Shown piece after piece: positions 16,525 through 24,942 of a stretch of DNA of 64,000 bases; positions within the stretch are counted from its first letter, which is position 1; the number at the start of each line of letters is the position of its first letter. Source of the DNA: a virus. The stretch lies in the IMG/VR virus record IMGVR_UViG_3300044996_000496, positions 23,579 through 87,578 of that record; one strand, 5' to 3'. The notes beneath the pieces were generated by a model. It had not been told where the DNA came from and made no database searches. It worked only from the letters and a program-made list of their open reading frames with translations. A program made the translations under genes and the position numbers.

Positions 16525-17370
16525 ATGAGGGTTTTGAGTTTATTTTTAATTTTATTGTTTAGTTCTTTAAGTTTTGCCGATACGGCTCGACCTTTGATAA
16601 GCACGAGTTTTGAAGATGGTTTTGCCGGATTGGCCGGATTAGGGGCTGATACGTTAGAGTGGGGTATAGTGTTATACAATGGGGACGGCGCGAGCTGTTA
16701 TATTGATTCAACGGTTTCTTATTTGGGTTCTAAATCTTTAGCGGTTACTGGAGATTCTGGAGCAGCTGGCATAAGGTGCTGGGCTGAGATTTTCTTTCCT
16801 ATGAGCAAATGGTTACACGTTAGGTATATGGCTCGTTATGATCGGCCATTTGTTGGTCTTGGAGAGCATCCATCTGGATTGATACACTATTGGAATGACG
16901 TTAAAGATAACCCAATTGGTGATGGTAAAAAAATGTGCAGAATTGGTTTACAATCCTCAAGTGTAACCCTTATGTCGTGCGGACTGGAAGACACACTTCG
17001 AGTGTTGCCGTCAGATTCGTTGGCGCTTTATTTTGTTACACGCGATGATACATGTGGTTTGAATTCGCAGTTACCGACTAGGTGTTATGGAATTATCAAA
17101 AGGGATGAATGGCATCGTTATGACATAATAATGAAAAATGAGTCAAGTGGATATATTAAGCGTTATGTTGATGGCAAATTGGTTTATTCTGAATCAGCAG
17201 TATTGGATACATCTGCGGCGAATTATTTGCATCTTGGAATTTGGAATTCTTTTGGTACTCAGATTGGTGAAGGTTCTTATTATTATGATTGTTTATTAGT
17301 TGATACTTCATATAGTATTCCGTGTCGTGCGGCAGAGTTGGGGCTTGATTCGCTTCCGATGAGAAGGTAG
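16525..17370 (+). CDS. Secreted lectin-fold (concanavalin-like) protein, polysaccharide-lyase-like
   Basis: 281 residues. Signal peptide 'MRVLSLFLILLFSSLSFA' with cleavage before Asp 19. The mature protein has the pattern of the jelly-roll/concanavalin A-like superfamily: 'STSFEDGFAGL' opening strand, 'KSLAVTG', 'WLHVRYMARY', 'DEWHRYDIIMKNESSGYI' and 'RYVDGKLVYSESAV'. The 'W..yd....n..G....yvDGklv' motif is shared with LamG-like lectins and heparin-lyase-I-like polysaccharide lyases. Catalytic residues cannot be assigned. AAGGAG lies 9 bases before ATG 16525, so the longer in-frame start at 16450 is rejected. It probably binds or degrades surface glycan. Confidence 0.65.
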   Translation: MRVLSLFLILLFSSLSFADTARPLISTSFEDGFAGLAGLGADTLEWGIVLYNGDGASCYIDSTVSYLGSKSLAVTGDSGAAGIRCWAEIFFPMSKWLHVRYMARYDRPFVGLGEHPSGLIHYWNDVKDNPIGDGKKMCRIGLQSSSVTLMSCGLEDTLRVLPSDSLALYFVTRDDTCGLNSQLPTRCYGIIKRDEWHRYDIIMKNESSGYIKRYVDGKLVYSESAVLDTSAANYLHLGIWNSFGTQIGEGSYYYDCLLVDTSYSIPCRAAELGLDSLPMRR

Positions 17371-17378
17371 GTGTTGAT

Positions 17379-18161
17379 GTGAAGAAAATTATTGTTGGGA
17401 TTATATGTTTAACTTTTATTTCAAGTTTAGTTTTTCCGTCCTCTCGGATTTTTTATGCTGGCATGGAAACTGGAGATTTTAGTGAATTTTCTAGCACAAG
17501 AACGAACGGGACTGCAACATTAACAAATACTGGGGTATATCAGTTTTGCGGAACAAAGAGTGCAATGTCATCTGTCTCATCTGGTGTTAGTAGTAGAGCA
17601 TTTGCAAACAAAGGAATTACGTCATCCAGTTATTTGCATATCAAGACAAGATTTTGCAATCAGTGGGATTCTGGTGGCTCAAACCCTAAAACAATTTTTG
17701 GATGTTTTAAAGTTAGTGACGGAACAAATTCAAGATTGACGGTTCGTTTAAAAGATGCAACTCCGAGTAATTATAATAGTAACTTTACATTCAATGTTGC
17801 GGTAAAAGATTCTGCGGCTCATGCAAATATTTCGACCGACATTGCTACTCCATTGGTTACTGACAGTGTATGGTTTGATTTTGATGTTTTTATTTCAAAG
17901 GGTGTATCAGATGGAGAAATTTCTCTTTGGGTAAACGGAGTTTTACTGCTATCGCTTGATACACTACATACAAGTGGTGCCATGCCAGATAGTATTTCTT
18001 GGGGATGCATAGCAGGTTGGACCACTGGAGATATTGGTACTGTTTGTTTTGATGAAATTGTTATGGACACGATGAGTTGTGGCCCTCCGTGTGGTTTGGT
18101 TTTTAGAAATGGAATTAGACAGGTTTGGTCTGGGATGAAGAGTTGGTTTTCATGGCTATAG
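17379..18161 (+). CDS. Second secreted lectin-fold protein
   Basis: 260 residues. Signal peptide in the first 20 residues ('MKKIIVGIICLTFISS'). The mature part opens 'RIFYAGMETGDFSEF', the typical first strand of concanavalin A-like phage and bacterial lectin domains ('f..fEtGdlsew'), continues with 'YLHIKTRF', 'WFDFDVFIS' and 'EISLWVNGVLLLSL' (the inner-sheet 'G.i.lwvNG..v' strand) and closes with 'GTVCFDEIVMD'. It is a one-domain lectin fold, related in plan but not closely in sequence to the preceding gene. GTG 17379 has AGGTAGG upstream. Confidence 0.65.
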   Translation: MKKIIVGIICLTFISSLVFPSSRIFYAGMETGDFSEFSSTRTNGTATLTNTGVYQFCGTKSAMSSVSSGVSSRAFANKGITSSSYLHIKTRFCNQWDSGGSNPKTIFGCFKVSDGTNSRLTVRLKDATPSNYNSNFTFNVAVKDSAAHANISTDIATPLVTDSVWFDFDVFISKGVSDGEISLWVNGVLLLSLDTLHTSGAMPDSISWGCIAGWTTGDIGTVCFDEIVMDTMSCGPPCGLVFRNGIRQVWSGMKSWFSWL

Positions 18162-18177
18162 ATTGGGGGAGTGTTTC

Positions 18178-18948
18178 TTGAAAAAATTATTTAGTGTTCT
18201 ATTTTTCTTACTTGTTGTTTTTCAATCGTTTGGATTCTGCGATCAGGATTTTGATGCAATTTCTAATTATTATTTAAATGAAATTCACAAAATATATATG
18301 GGAACAGGAGTGGCGAGGACAGATTCTCTACTGTATGAGCTGATCCGCAGTGAATTGGGAAAACAGAAGCTTCAGGATACAACACAAATTAAGGTTTATG
18401 ATTTAGCCGATACAATATTAACTATATTTGTAACAAAAGCGGACTCTATGATTTTGTGTAATCTTGATTATGGTATATTACAAGACAGTATAAACGCTAA
18501 ATTATACGGAATTGATGGATCTTTTACTGCAGCAGAGGAAACACTAAATTTTATTCAAAATGTAATTGATGACAGTGTTTCTTCAAAACTTAATTTAATT
18601 GAGTATAACATTGCTCCGAAAGATACGTGTCTTATAAGGCTTTTCTCTTCTCTTGCTGCGGATTCTACGTTTCTTATTTATTACCCAGGATATCCGTCTT
18701 TTCGGTGGAGTTATAATTTTGTGAGATATACCACAAATGATGGTCCAATTAGGTTTTTGCTATATTTTACTAGTGGGCGTGCCGATACTTTAGACGCTCC
18801 GTTTACTGCCCTAAATATTGGTGCTTTGGGTGGATTTTTACCACAACCCGTTGTTTTTTCGATGGAGCTTGATTCTATTCGAGTTACTGCTACTGGGGCG
18901 TTGAGTTACTTGGAGGTTATTTGGTACGCGAAACATACTTTGCAATAA
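18178..18948 (+). CDS. Exported protein, paralogue A' of the secreted island
   Basis: 256 residues starting at TTG 18178, six bases after a GGGGGAG site. The signal peptide is 'LKKLFSVLFFLLVVFQSFG'. It shares with the gene at 15594, in the same order, 'SNYYL', 'QDTTQIKVYD', 'IDDSV..KLNLI', 'TTNDGPIRFLLYFTSG', 'LNIGALGGFLP', 'MELDSIRV' and the ending 'WYAKHT'. A Cys near the end of the signal peptide ('SFGFC') does not fit a lipobox well, so lipidation is unlikely. It closes an A-lectin-lectin-A' arrangement. Function unknown. Confidence 0.7.
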   Translation: MKKLFSVLFFLLVVFQSFGFCDQDFDAISNYYLNEIHKIYMGTGVARTDSLLYELIRSELGKQKLQDTTQIKVYDLADTILTIFVTKADSMILCNLDYGILQDSINAKLYGIDGSFTAAEETLNFIQNVIDDSVSSKLNLIEYNIAPKDTCLIRLFSSLAADSTFLIYYPGYPSFRWSYNFVRYTTNDGPIRFLLYFTSGRADTLDAPFTALNIGALGGFLPQPVVFSMELDSIRVTATGALSYLEVIWYAKHTLQ

Positions 18949-18964
18949 TTTATTAGCACAATAG

Positions 18965-18994
18965 TTGTTGATTTTATTGTTATTAATGTATATA
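18965..18994 (+). promoter_or_regulatory. Putative promoter before protease-scaffold gene
   Basis: In the 69-base gap before 19018, TTGTTG (18965-18970) and TATATA (18989-18994) are 18 bases apart, the same spacing as the candidate at 7224-7253. A strong AAAGGAG site follows. This would start a transcript for head maturation and capsid genes independently of the secreted island. The match is by eye in AT-rich DNA and could be chance. Confidence 0.28.
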
Positions 18995-19017
18995 GTTTAT
19001 GAAAGGAGTTTTATACA

Positions 19018-20811
19018 GTGGAAAACAGTTTGTCCGTAGGCACAGTAAGCGCACTTGACGGCACACTAGTTGTTGATGATTTAATTATTGCGTATGTTAA
19101 GAAAACTCCCAATAAAAATGAATGGTGTATTTATTCAAAAAGCGGAAAAAAGATGGGATGTTATAAAACTAAGGATGAGGCTGTTGAGAGACTTAGACAA
19201 ATAGAATATTTTAAACATAATAAAGCAAATGAATTTATTGATGTTGATGATGTTATTGCGTCATTTGTAATTTATAATTTAGTTTTAAATGGTAGTGAAA
19301 TTGATGTTTGTGATTATTTTGATGAATATTTGTGTGGATGTGATGAGTTAGCAGAGGGTGTTGATGTTACCGAGAATTATTTGCGTTTTAGGCAAACGGA
19401 ACCAGATAAATATGATTCTTTCAGAATTATTAACATAAGTGTTAAACAAGGTATTAAAGCCGTTTTGGGGATAATTAATGGACCACCAAAAAAAACAGAA
19501 ATACAATCTTATTTGTTTGATAAGAGTAAGTGGACGACCAAGGATGCGACAAAGTGGATTAAAGATCATGGCAAGAAAGCATCAGCGTCAGCTAATTCCA
19601 ATATGTTAAGAATAAAGTTTAATGTATCTGATGTGAAAATTGAACAGCCTGATGCTGTGGCGATTGCTAACATAGACTCATTTTTTGATGAAATTGATAA
19701 AAATAGACAAAAAGATTTAATGTATATAGCATTTAAGCTTGTTCACGAGGGCACGAATGCAAATTTAGATCATTTTTTGTATGATGAGTTAAAGTCTGCG
19801 CAAAAAACGCCTATAAATAAACCATTGAATTGGCTGCATTGGGAACCAAATATTGGTGTTATTTATGACGCGACTTTAGTTGACGCTACTGATATTGAAG
19901 GGGCATATATTGAGGCCCATGCAGTAGTTTGGAAGTATAAGTATCGCGATTATGCTATGGAAATCGAAAACCGTCATAGCGAGGGAGAGCTTTTCTTTAG
20001 CATGGAAGTATGGTATTCGCAGTCAGAGTGCCCAATTTGTAAGAAAACATACAGTGCTAGGGAAGAAGCTGCTGGCAAAACCTGTGAACATTTGGCTAGT
20101 AGATTTTACGAAAGAGCGGAAGACCCTAACATGGCAACATGTTACCGCATACTTCGAGGTCTTACATTTGGAGGTGCTGCTGTAGTTGATCTCCCGGCTG
20201 ATAAGGGAGCGGAGGCTTTGGCGGTTGCCTCCAAAAACAAAGCTGATAGTGATAAGGAGGTGTTTGATGCTATGAAGCGACTTGATGATGGGACGTTAGT
20301 TTATACTGAAGCAGAGATAGAAGAGCTTAAGGATAAGGTTAGAGCAAGCGTCCGCGAGGAATTGAGTAACGAGGGTGCCCATGCTAAGGAGTTGGAGGAT
20401 CGCGATAAACAGATAGCTGATCTGCAAAAGACAATTGAGGGCTTAAACACAGAGTTAGCCGAGGCACAGAAGAAGCTGGATGAAACAATAAAAGAATTTG
20501 ATGAGCATAAGTCTAGTATAGAGAAAGAAAAGCTTGTAGCGAAAAGAACGGCTAGTTTGATAGAGGCAGGATATCAGTTTAGTCAAGATGAAAAGGAAAA
20601 AGAAGCTGTTATTGCCTCGTTTGTTGCTATGGATGAGAATGCATTTGAATTTGTATTAAAGACAATTAAGGATAAGAATGAGGAAGTGGCAGCAGCTACT
20701 GCAAGTAGAAAAACTGGTGGAGTTCCAGTTGGTTCTACGGTAACTTCCTCGGGCGGAACAACGCTTGGGCAAAAGATGAGCAAGATTAAGGATTTATTGA
20801 CAAAGGTTTAA
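19018..20811 (+). CDS. Prohead protease fused to scaffold
   Basis: 597 residues. An N-terminal region of about 240 residues is of unknown role. The middle (about residues 250-400) has the order of herpes/HK97-type maturation proteases: a His in 'LNWLHWEPNIGVIYDATLV' (family 'H....iG.i'), 'IEAHAVVWKYKY', a candidate nucleophile Ser in 'LFFSMEVWY' and a tail 'LRGLTFGGAAVVDLPAD'. A zinc-finger-like insert ('CPICKKTYSAREEAAGKTC', then His) follows the Ser strand. The last 190 residues form a long coiled coil ('DRDKQIADLQKTIEGLNTEL'), as in scaffolds, ending in a basic helix. It is thus a single-gene protease-scaffold upstream of the capsid gene. GTG 19018 has AAAGGAG. Confidence 0.65.
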   Translation: MENSLSVGTVSALDGTLVVDDLIIAYVKKTPNKNEWCIYSKSGKKMGCYKTKDEAVERLRQIEYFKHNKANEFIDVDDVIASFVIYNLVLNGSEIDVCDYFDEYLCGCDELAEGVDVTENYLRFRQTEPDKYDSFRIINISVKQGIKAVLGIINGPPKKTEIQSYLFDKSKWTTKDATKWIKDHGKKASASANSNMLRIKFNVSDVKIEQPDAVAIANIDSFFDEIDKNRQKDLMYIAFKLVHEGTNANLDHFLYDELKSAQKTPINKPLNWLHWEPNIGVIYDATLVDATDIEGAYIEAHAVVWKYKYRDYAMEIENRHSEGELFFSMEVWYSQSECPICKKTYSAREEAAGKTCEHLASRFYERAEDPNMATCYRILRGLTFGGAAVVDLPADKGAEALAVASKNKADSDKEVFDAMKRLDDGTLVYTEAEIEELKDKVRASVREELSNEGAHAKELEDRDKQIADLQKTIEGLNTELAEAQKKLDETIKEFDEHKSSIEKEKLVAKRTASLIEAGYQFSQDEKEKEAVIASFVAMDENAFEFVLKTIKDKNEEVAAATASRKTGGVPVGSTVTSSGGTTLGQKMSKIKDLLTKV

Positions 20812-20850
20812 TTTAATTGTTTTACATTGCACTGCAGGGGGGTGAGATAG

Positions 20851-21501
20851 TTGATAAGTGTAAAGGTTCATGGATTGAATGATTTTGCGTATGCTGGTGA
20901 GGCGTTGACGAAAGGTAGATTTGTTTATTTTGCTGGATTTTTTGCCGCTGGTGACGCCGCAAAAGCAACTCCTGGGTATTCTTCAAATGGAGATAGAAAA
21001 GTTTTGGTTGCTAATGGATTCACTCTTCATGGAATTCCGTCTATTATGTTTACCGCTGGTGCTCCGACGCTTTCCGGCGGCATGGCCGCTCCAAAGGACG
21101 TATACCCGTGCAATAAGCTAGAGTATACAATTGAGGACTCAGATTATGAGCTAGATGCTATTGCATCAGGGGAGTCGTGCTTGTTCTATCGTTCTGGTCA
21201 ATATCAGACCGACCAGTGGTCACAGGGTGACGCAACTACAACTGACATGACTGCAGCAGAGTTTGGGGCATTGTTGTATCTTGATAATCTTGGTAGGCTA
21301 ACTCGTTCAACTGGATACACAATCAGTGGTTTCGTTGTAGCAAGATTTATTAATTTGACAGCAGAGCCTTCTGCAACTGGCGCTGGTGTTGCGTATCCAA
21401 ACTGGCAGTACAGTTTTTATACCTTGGTAAATCATGCACAGACTGGTACAGCCTCTAACTCGGCTAGATTATTGTGGTTTGATCTAATTTCCGCTGCTTA
21501 G
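20851..21501 (+). CDS. Probable capsid decoration/head protein
   Basis: 216 residues, beta-rich, Gly/Ala/Thr-rich, without charged helices. It lies between scaffold and major capsid genes, the usual place for head decoration or stabilisation proteins. Segments such as 'GEALTKGRFVYFAGFFAAGDA' resemble decoration proteins of the lambda gpD/DUF2190 type ('G..v..Gd.V.....v..a'). The start is TTG 20851, preceded by GGGGGGTGAG. A strong hairpin follows the stop. Confidence 0.55.
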   Translation: MISVKVHGLNDFAYAGEALTKGRFVYFAGFFAAGDAAKATPGYSSNGDRKVLVANGFTLHGIPSIMFTAGAPTLSGGMAAPKDVYPCNKLEYTIEDSDYELDAIASGESCLFYRSGQYQTDQWSQGDATTTDMTAAEFGALLYLDNLGRLTRSTGYTISGFVVARFINLTAEPSATGAGVAYPNWQYSFYTLVNHAQTGTASNSARLLWFDLISAA

Positions 21502-21506
21502 TAAAC

Positions 21507-21537
21507 CTTCAGGGGGGGGCAATACCCCCTCCTGAGG
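21507..21537 (+). terminator. 13-bp GC-rich hairpin before the capsid gene
   Basis: Arms 21507-21519 and 21525-21537 pair over 13 bp (two G-U pairs) with a 5-base loop. A weak T-run (21550-21553) follows. It may be a partial terminator, an attenuator or a 5' stabiliser of the capsid mRNA. Confidence 0.55.
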
Positions 21538-21568
21538 CAAATAGTTAGTTTTAAGGGGGTGAAATAGG

Positions 21569-22486
21569 GTGGATATAGAAAAATTAACTTACAGAGAAAT
21601 TGATATTGAATTACAAAAGGCATTGGCGTCTATAAACTGGAGGGATCCGCAAGAACGTTCGGCATTTGCTGAGACTATTGTGGAGGTTGTTAAGTATGAT
21701 GTTGAAAGAGACAATCTAATAGATTTGTTTGCCGAACAGGAGGTTATTCCAGTTGGAGCCTCGAAAGAATGGGTTGTTCGTAAGGGCATAAAAGCTTACA
21801 TTCATGAGCCTGGTTCATATGCTCCAAGATCAACGATTACTAACATTACCAACACAATCCAGTCTGAAATGGCATCGGTCCATCCTCAGATGGAGCTTGG
21901 CCAGCTAGAGTCCGGTCGCTATGGAACCGTTGCTGATATACGAAAAATGTGCAAGGATGAGCTTTTGGGAATGAAGTATGGCACAATTTGGAACGTTATG
22001 ATAGCGTCAATTGCTTCTAGTGATAGCAACTATCAAACGTATTCTGCAACAAATGATAATTTGGTTACAAAGAAAAACGTACTGGTTTCTGGTTTGAAGT
22101 GGGTAAATGATATAGGTCAAGGGGCTAAGGCCATAGTTGGTAGATATTCCCTTGTTTCTGACATTACTGAATTTGATGGATATTCAGAAACGTGGAAAGA
22201 GCAGGTAGACAGAGAGGGATTCCTTGGTGCATTTAGAGGAGTTCCTATTTTGTCACTTAAGCAATACACCAATGGTGATGGCATTAGGATGATTAATGCT
22301 GATAACGTATTTATTTCTTCAAATGGAACGGCCAAAATTGCAGTAACCCAGGAATTGCGCGTTGAGGAAGATAAGGATATTGATACATTGTTCTGGCATA
22401 TGCATATGTACGAGAAGTACGGATGTGCAGTGTTCTTCCCTGAGCGAAATTACAGAATTGCTGTTACAAGCAGTCCTTGGGGTTAG
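21569..22486 (+). CDS. Major capsid protein (HK97-like fold)
   Basis: 305 residues. It follows the protease-scaffold and decoration genes and has features of HK97-type shells: a helical N terminus, 'IPVGASKEWVVRKGIKAYIHEPGSYAPRS' region in an E-loop-like position, 'GMKYGTIWNVMIASIASSDS' spine helix, 'AIVGRYSLVSDI' and an A-domain-like 'FRGVPILSLKQYTNGDG'. The length is typical for the smaller members. GTG 21569 has a GGGGGTGAAATAGG leader. The gene is flanked by hairpins on both sides, as expected for the most highly expressed virion gene. The call relies on synteny and fold pattern. Confidence 0.75.
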   Translation: MDIEKLTYREIDIELQKALASINWRDPQERSAFAETIVEVVKYDVERDNLIDLFAEQEVIPVGASKEWVVRKGIKAYIHEPGSYAPRSTITNITNTIQSEMASVHPQMELGQLESGRYGTVADIRKMCKDELLGMKYGTIWNVMIASIASSDSNYQTYSATNDNLVTKKNVLVSGLKWVNDIGQGAKAIVGRYSLVSDITEFDGYSETWKEQVDREGFLGAFRGVPILSLKQYTNGDGIRMINADNVFISSNGTAKIAVTQELRVEEDKDIDTLFWHMHMYEKYGCAVFFPERNYRIAVTSSPWG

Positions 22487-22504
22487 TATTCGGCAAGTAA
22501 GCCG

Positions 22505-22524
22505 GGGCGAGATTTTTCTCGCCC
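22505..22524 (+). terminator. Hairpin after the capsid gene
   Basis: GGGCGAGA and TCTCGCCC pair perfectly over 8 bp around a four-T loop. An alternative hairpin (22522-22536) overlaps it and reaches the ribosome site of the next gene. No T-run follows, so it is more likely to trim readthrough or protect the mRNA than to stop transcription fully. Confidence 0.5.
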
Positions 22525-22548
22525 TCAGTTCGAGGGAAGGAGAGGGTG

Positions 22549-24942
22549 ATGAATGGTCAAATTGAATTTAACAAGGATCTTATAACGCTTCTTTGGTATG
22601 GAGATTCTCCGTGTGTATCAACTGGATTTGGCATAGTCAGTCAGAGTGTATTGTTTAGATTATGGCAAACTGGTAAATATAGAATAGTTGCCGTTGGAAT
22701 TAATGATCGAGGCGAAGACCACCCATTAAAAAAGCTCCCAAATTTCCATGTTATGCCCTGTCCTTATCTTGACAGGGATCCATATGGTTATCAAGTGTTG
22801 CCGGAAGCGATTAAGCGATTTAAACCAGATGTCATTTTTGCTTTAAATGACATTTGGTTACTTGCTGGCGATAGTGGTAAGGGGAATCTAAATTGGTGGG
22901 AGAGTTTGTTGCGCCAGCATGCCCCAGGTGTGCCGTGGGCAATATACTTCCCAATTGATGGTCGTCCTCTTGCTAAGGAGTGGGGGCGCGTTATGCGCTC
23001 CTCGTGGTCGCCTGTTGTATACAGTAAATACGGATATGATGTTATTAAAGATGAAATACCTGATGTTAATCCTGAGTTGATTTATCATGGAGTTGATCTT
23101 GAGACGTTTAGGCCGATAGGTGATAAAGAAAAAATACTTTTTGTTAGAAGACATTTGGGTATTCCAGAAGATCATAAACTTATTGGTGTAGTTGGCAGAA
23201 ATCAGCCAAGAAAGAACATACCGCTTGCTCTTAGGATATTTAAGTATTTTAAGGATGGGTATAAAAAATGTAAAAATTGTGGTGGATATGCATCATTACA
23301 TGAAAGATCGTGTGAGTTGTGTGGTATGAGTGATTTTGATAAAGTATATGATGGATTTAACAAAGTTTCTATGTATTTGCATATGAACTTAAGAGATGGA
23401 TTTGGATTTAACATTCCTAAGGTAATAGCTGATGAGAAGGTAAGTGGAATATCTTTTAATCCCGATCATCATATTGCTCATGGCGTTCCGGCTGAGGTTT
23501 TGAATTTACTATATAATTCTTTTGATGTTATGTTTTTGCCAACTATGAGTGAAGGATTTTGTCTTCCAATTTTGGAGTCAATGGCCGCTGGTACACCAGT
23601 GATAGCAACAGCCGGAACTGCCCAAAAAGAATTACTTGTGGATGGTGGCGGAATTCCAATTATTCCACAAGATTATATTATTTTAACCGATGCTGCAAAT
23701 GTAAGACGACATATTATGCGTATACCGGACGCAGTAAATGCTCTTGAAAAGATTCTAACTGATCAAAAATATCATGATGAGTTGGCAATAAAAGGGCTTA
23801 GATACGCAGCCTCTCGCGGGTGGGATGTGTCGGCTCAGCAGTTTGATGAGTTAGTTACTAAAATGTTGAATAAGCGTATATCAGTTGTTGATTCTTTCAA
23901 TGAAACTAAAGAACCAAAAATTTTATTCTATAGACCAATAGGTTCTGCTGGAGATATATTAATTACAACCCCAGTAATACACGCTGTTCGTGAATTGTAT
24001 AAGGATTCAGATATAGTGTATGCTGTTCCTGAAAAATATATAGAGTTATTAGATGGGAACGATGATATAAATAAAGTTATTCCATGTGATTTTATGTGGG
24101 ATGGCAGTAGAAGAAAGGGCGCTGCACAGTCAACCAAAATAGCTAAAGTTGATTTATTTGGAGTCGAGGATAGAATAGAGTCTGCTTTAGCTCCAAATGT
24201 TATTTTTAGTAGACAAGAGATTTATTCTAATCATTGCAAGGTAAAGCCAGAGAGTATGAAGTCGGTGTACAATATTTCTGCACAAGAAAAAGAGTGGGCA
24301 GATGCTCTAATTCCGCAGAACGGTGAGTACAAAATAGGTATAAAGGTTGACACCGAAGAGCCGTATTTGGCTATTAGTGCTGGAGAATGGATAAAATTAA
24401 TTGAGTTTTTCGTAAAACGTAATGATGAGAAAATTTATATTTTCGTACAAGATAGAGCGCATTTCCCAGTTGATGAGTGGATGAGGCTTGTTCCAGATGG
24501 AGTTACTGTTTTTTGTTTTGATAAAGAAGAAAAACCATACAGAAAAATGATAGCAGCAATGAATAATATGAATATGATCGTTTCTTGTGATGGAAGTTTT
24601 ATTCACTTTGCTGGGATGCTTGGGAAACCGCTTGTTGCAATTTATGGACCAAATGATTGGCGACAAAAGTTAAAACATTATAAGAATGTGTTTCCGGTAT
24701 TTAACTCAATGTGTCAAATGATGCCTTGCTGGAGAAATCAGAATTCTCCATGTAGATTAACTGGTCAACAAGAGAGTGTGTGTTTAAGGGAAATGAAGGC
24801 CGGGATGATAGTATCCGCTATAATTAAGGCAAAAAAAGAATCGCTAATATCTGAAAATAAATCAGTAGCAAAAACACAAGAAGAGATTCAAAGAAAAACA
24901 ATATTAAGGGAAAAAAGAAAGCAAAGAAGGAACAGAAGATAA
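22549..24942 (+). CDS. Two-domain glycosyltransferase: GT4-type fused to GT9-type
   Basis: 797 residues. Residues about 10-440 are a GT-B glycosyltransferase of the GT4 type: 'DSPCVSTGFGIVSQSVLF' acceptor loop, 'ELIYHGVDLETFRP', 'IGVVGRNQPRKNIPLALRIF' and the donor motif 'FLPTMSEGFCLPILESMAAG'. A zinc-ribbon insert ('CKNCGGYASLHERSCELCG', about 240-258) interrupts it. Residues about 450-765 are a GT9/heptosyltransferase-like domain: 'FYRPIGSAGDILITTPVIHAV' and 'IVSCDGSFIHFAGMLGKPLV'. The tail is very basic. It follows the capsid gene and probably glycosylates a virion protein in two steps. A GGAAGGAGAGG site sets ATG 22549. Confidence 0.82.
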   Translation: MNGQIEFNKDLITLLWYGDSPCVSTGFGIVSQSVLFRLWQTGKYRIVAVGINDRGEDHPLKKLPNFHVMPCPYLDRDPYGYQVLPEAIKRFKPDVIFALNDIWLLAGDSGKGNLNWWESLLRQHAPGVPWAIYFPIDGRPLAKEWGRVMRSSWSPVVYSKYGYDVIKDEIPDVNPELIYHGVDLETFRPIGDKEKILFVRRHLGIPEDHKLIGVVGRNQPRKNIPLALRIFKYFKDGYKKCKNCGGYASLHERSCELCGMSDFDKVYDGFNKVSMYLHMNLRDGFGFNIPKVIADEKVSGISFNPDHHIAHGVPAEVLNLLYNSFDVMFLPTMSEGFCLPILESMAAGTPVIATAGTAQKELLVDGGGIPIIPQDYIILTDAANVRRHIMRIPDAVNALEKILTDQKYHDELAIKGLRYAASRGWDVSAQQFDELVTKMLNKRISVVDSFNETKEPKILFYRPIGSAGDILITTPVIHAVRELYKDSDIVYAVPEKYIELLDGNDDINKVIPCDFMWDGSRRKGAAQSTKIAKVDLFGVEDRIESALAPNVIFSRQEIYSNHCKVKPESMKSVYNISAQEKEWADALIPQNGEYKIGIKVDTEEPYLAISAGEWIKLIEFFVKRNDEKIYIFVQDRAHFPVDEWMRLVPDGVTVFCFDKEEKPYRKMIAAMNNMNMIVSCDGSFIHFAGMLGKPLVAIYGPNDWRQKLKHYKNVFPVFNSMCQMMPCWRNQNSPCRLTGQQESVCLREMKAGMIVSAIIKAKKESLISENKSVAKTQEEIQRKTILREKRKQRRNRR

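Noticed and set aside
18178-18948. Possible lipoprotein signal in the second A-type exported protein
   Set aside because: The residues before the Cys ('FGF') do not fit the lipobox.
21512-21519. Run of eight G as a sequencing artefact
   Set aside because: It pairs almost perfectly with the C-rich arm downstream, so it is part of a real hairpin.
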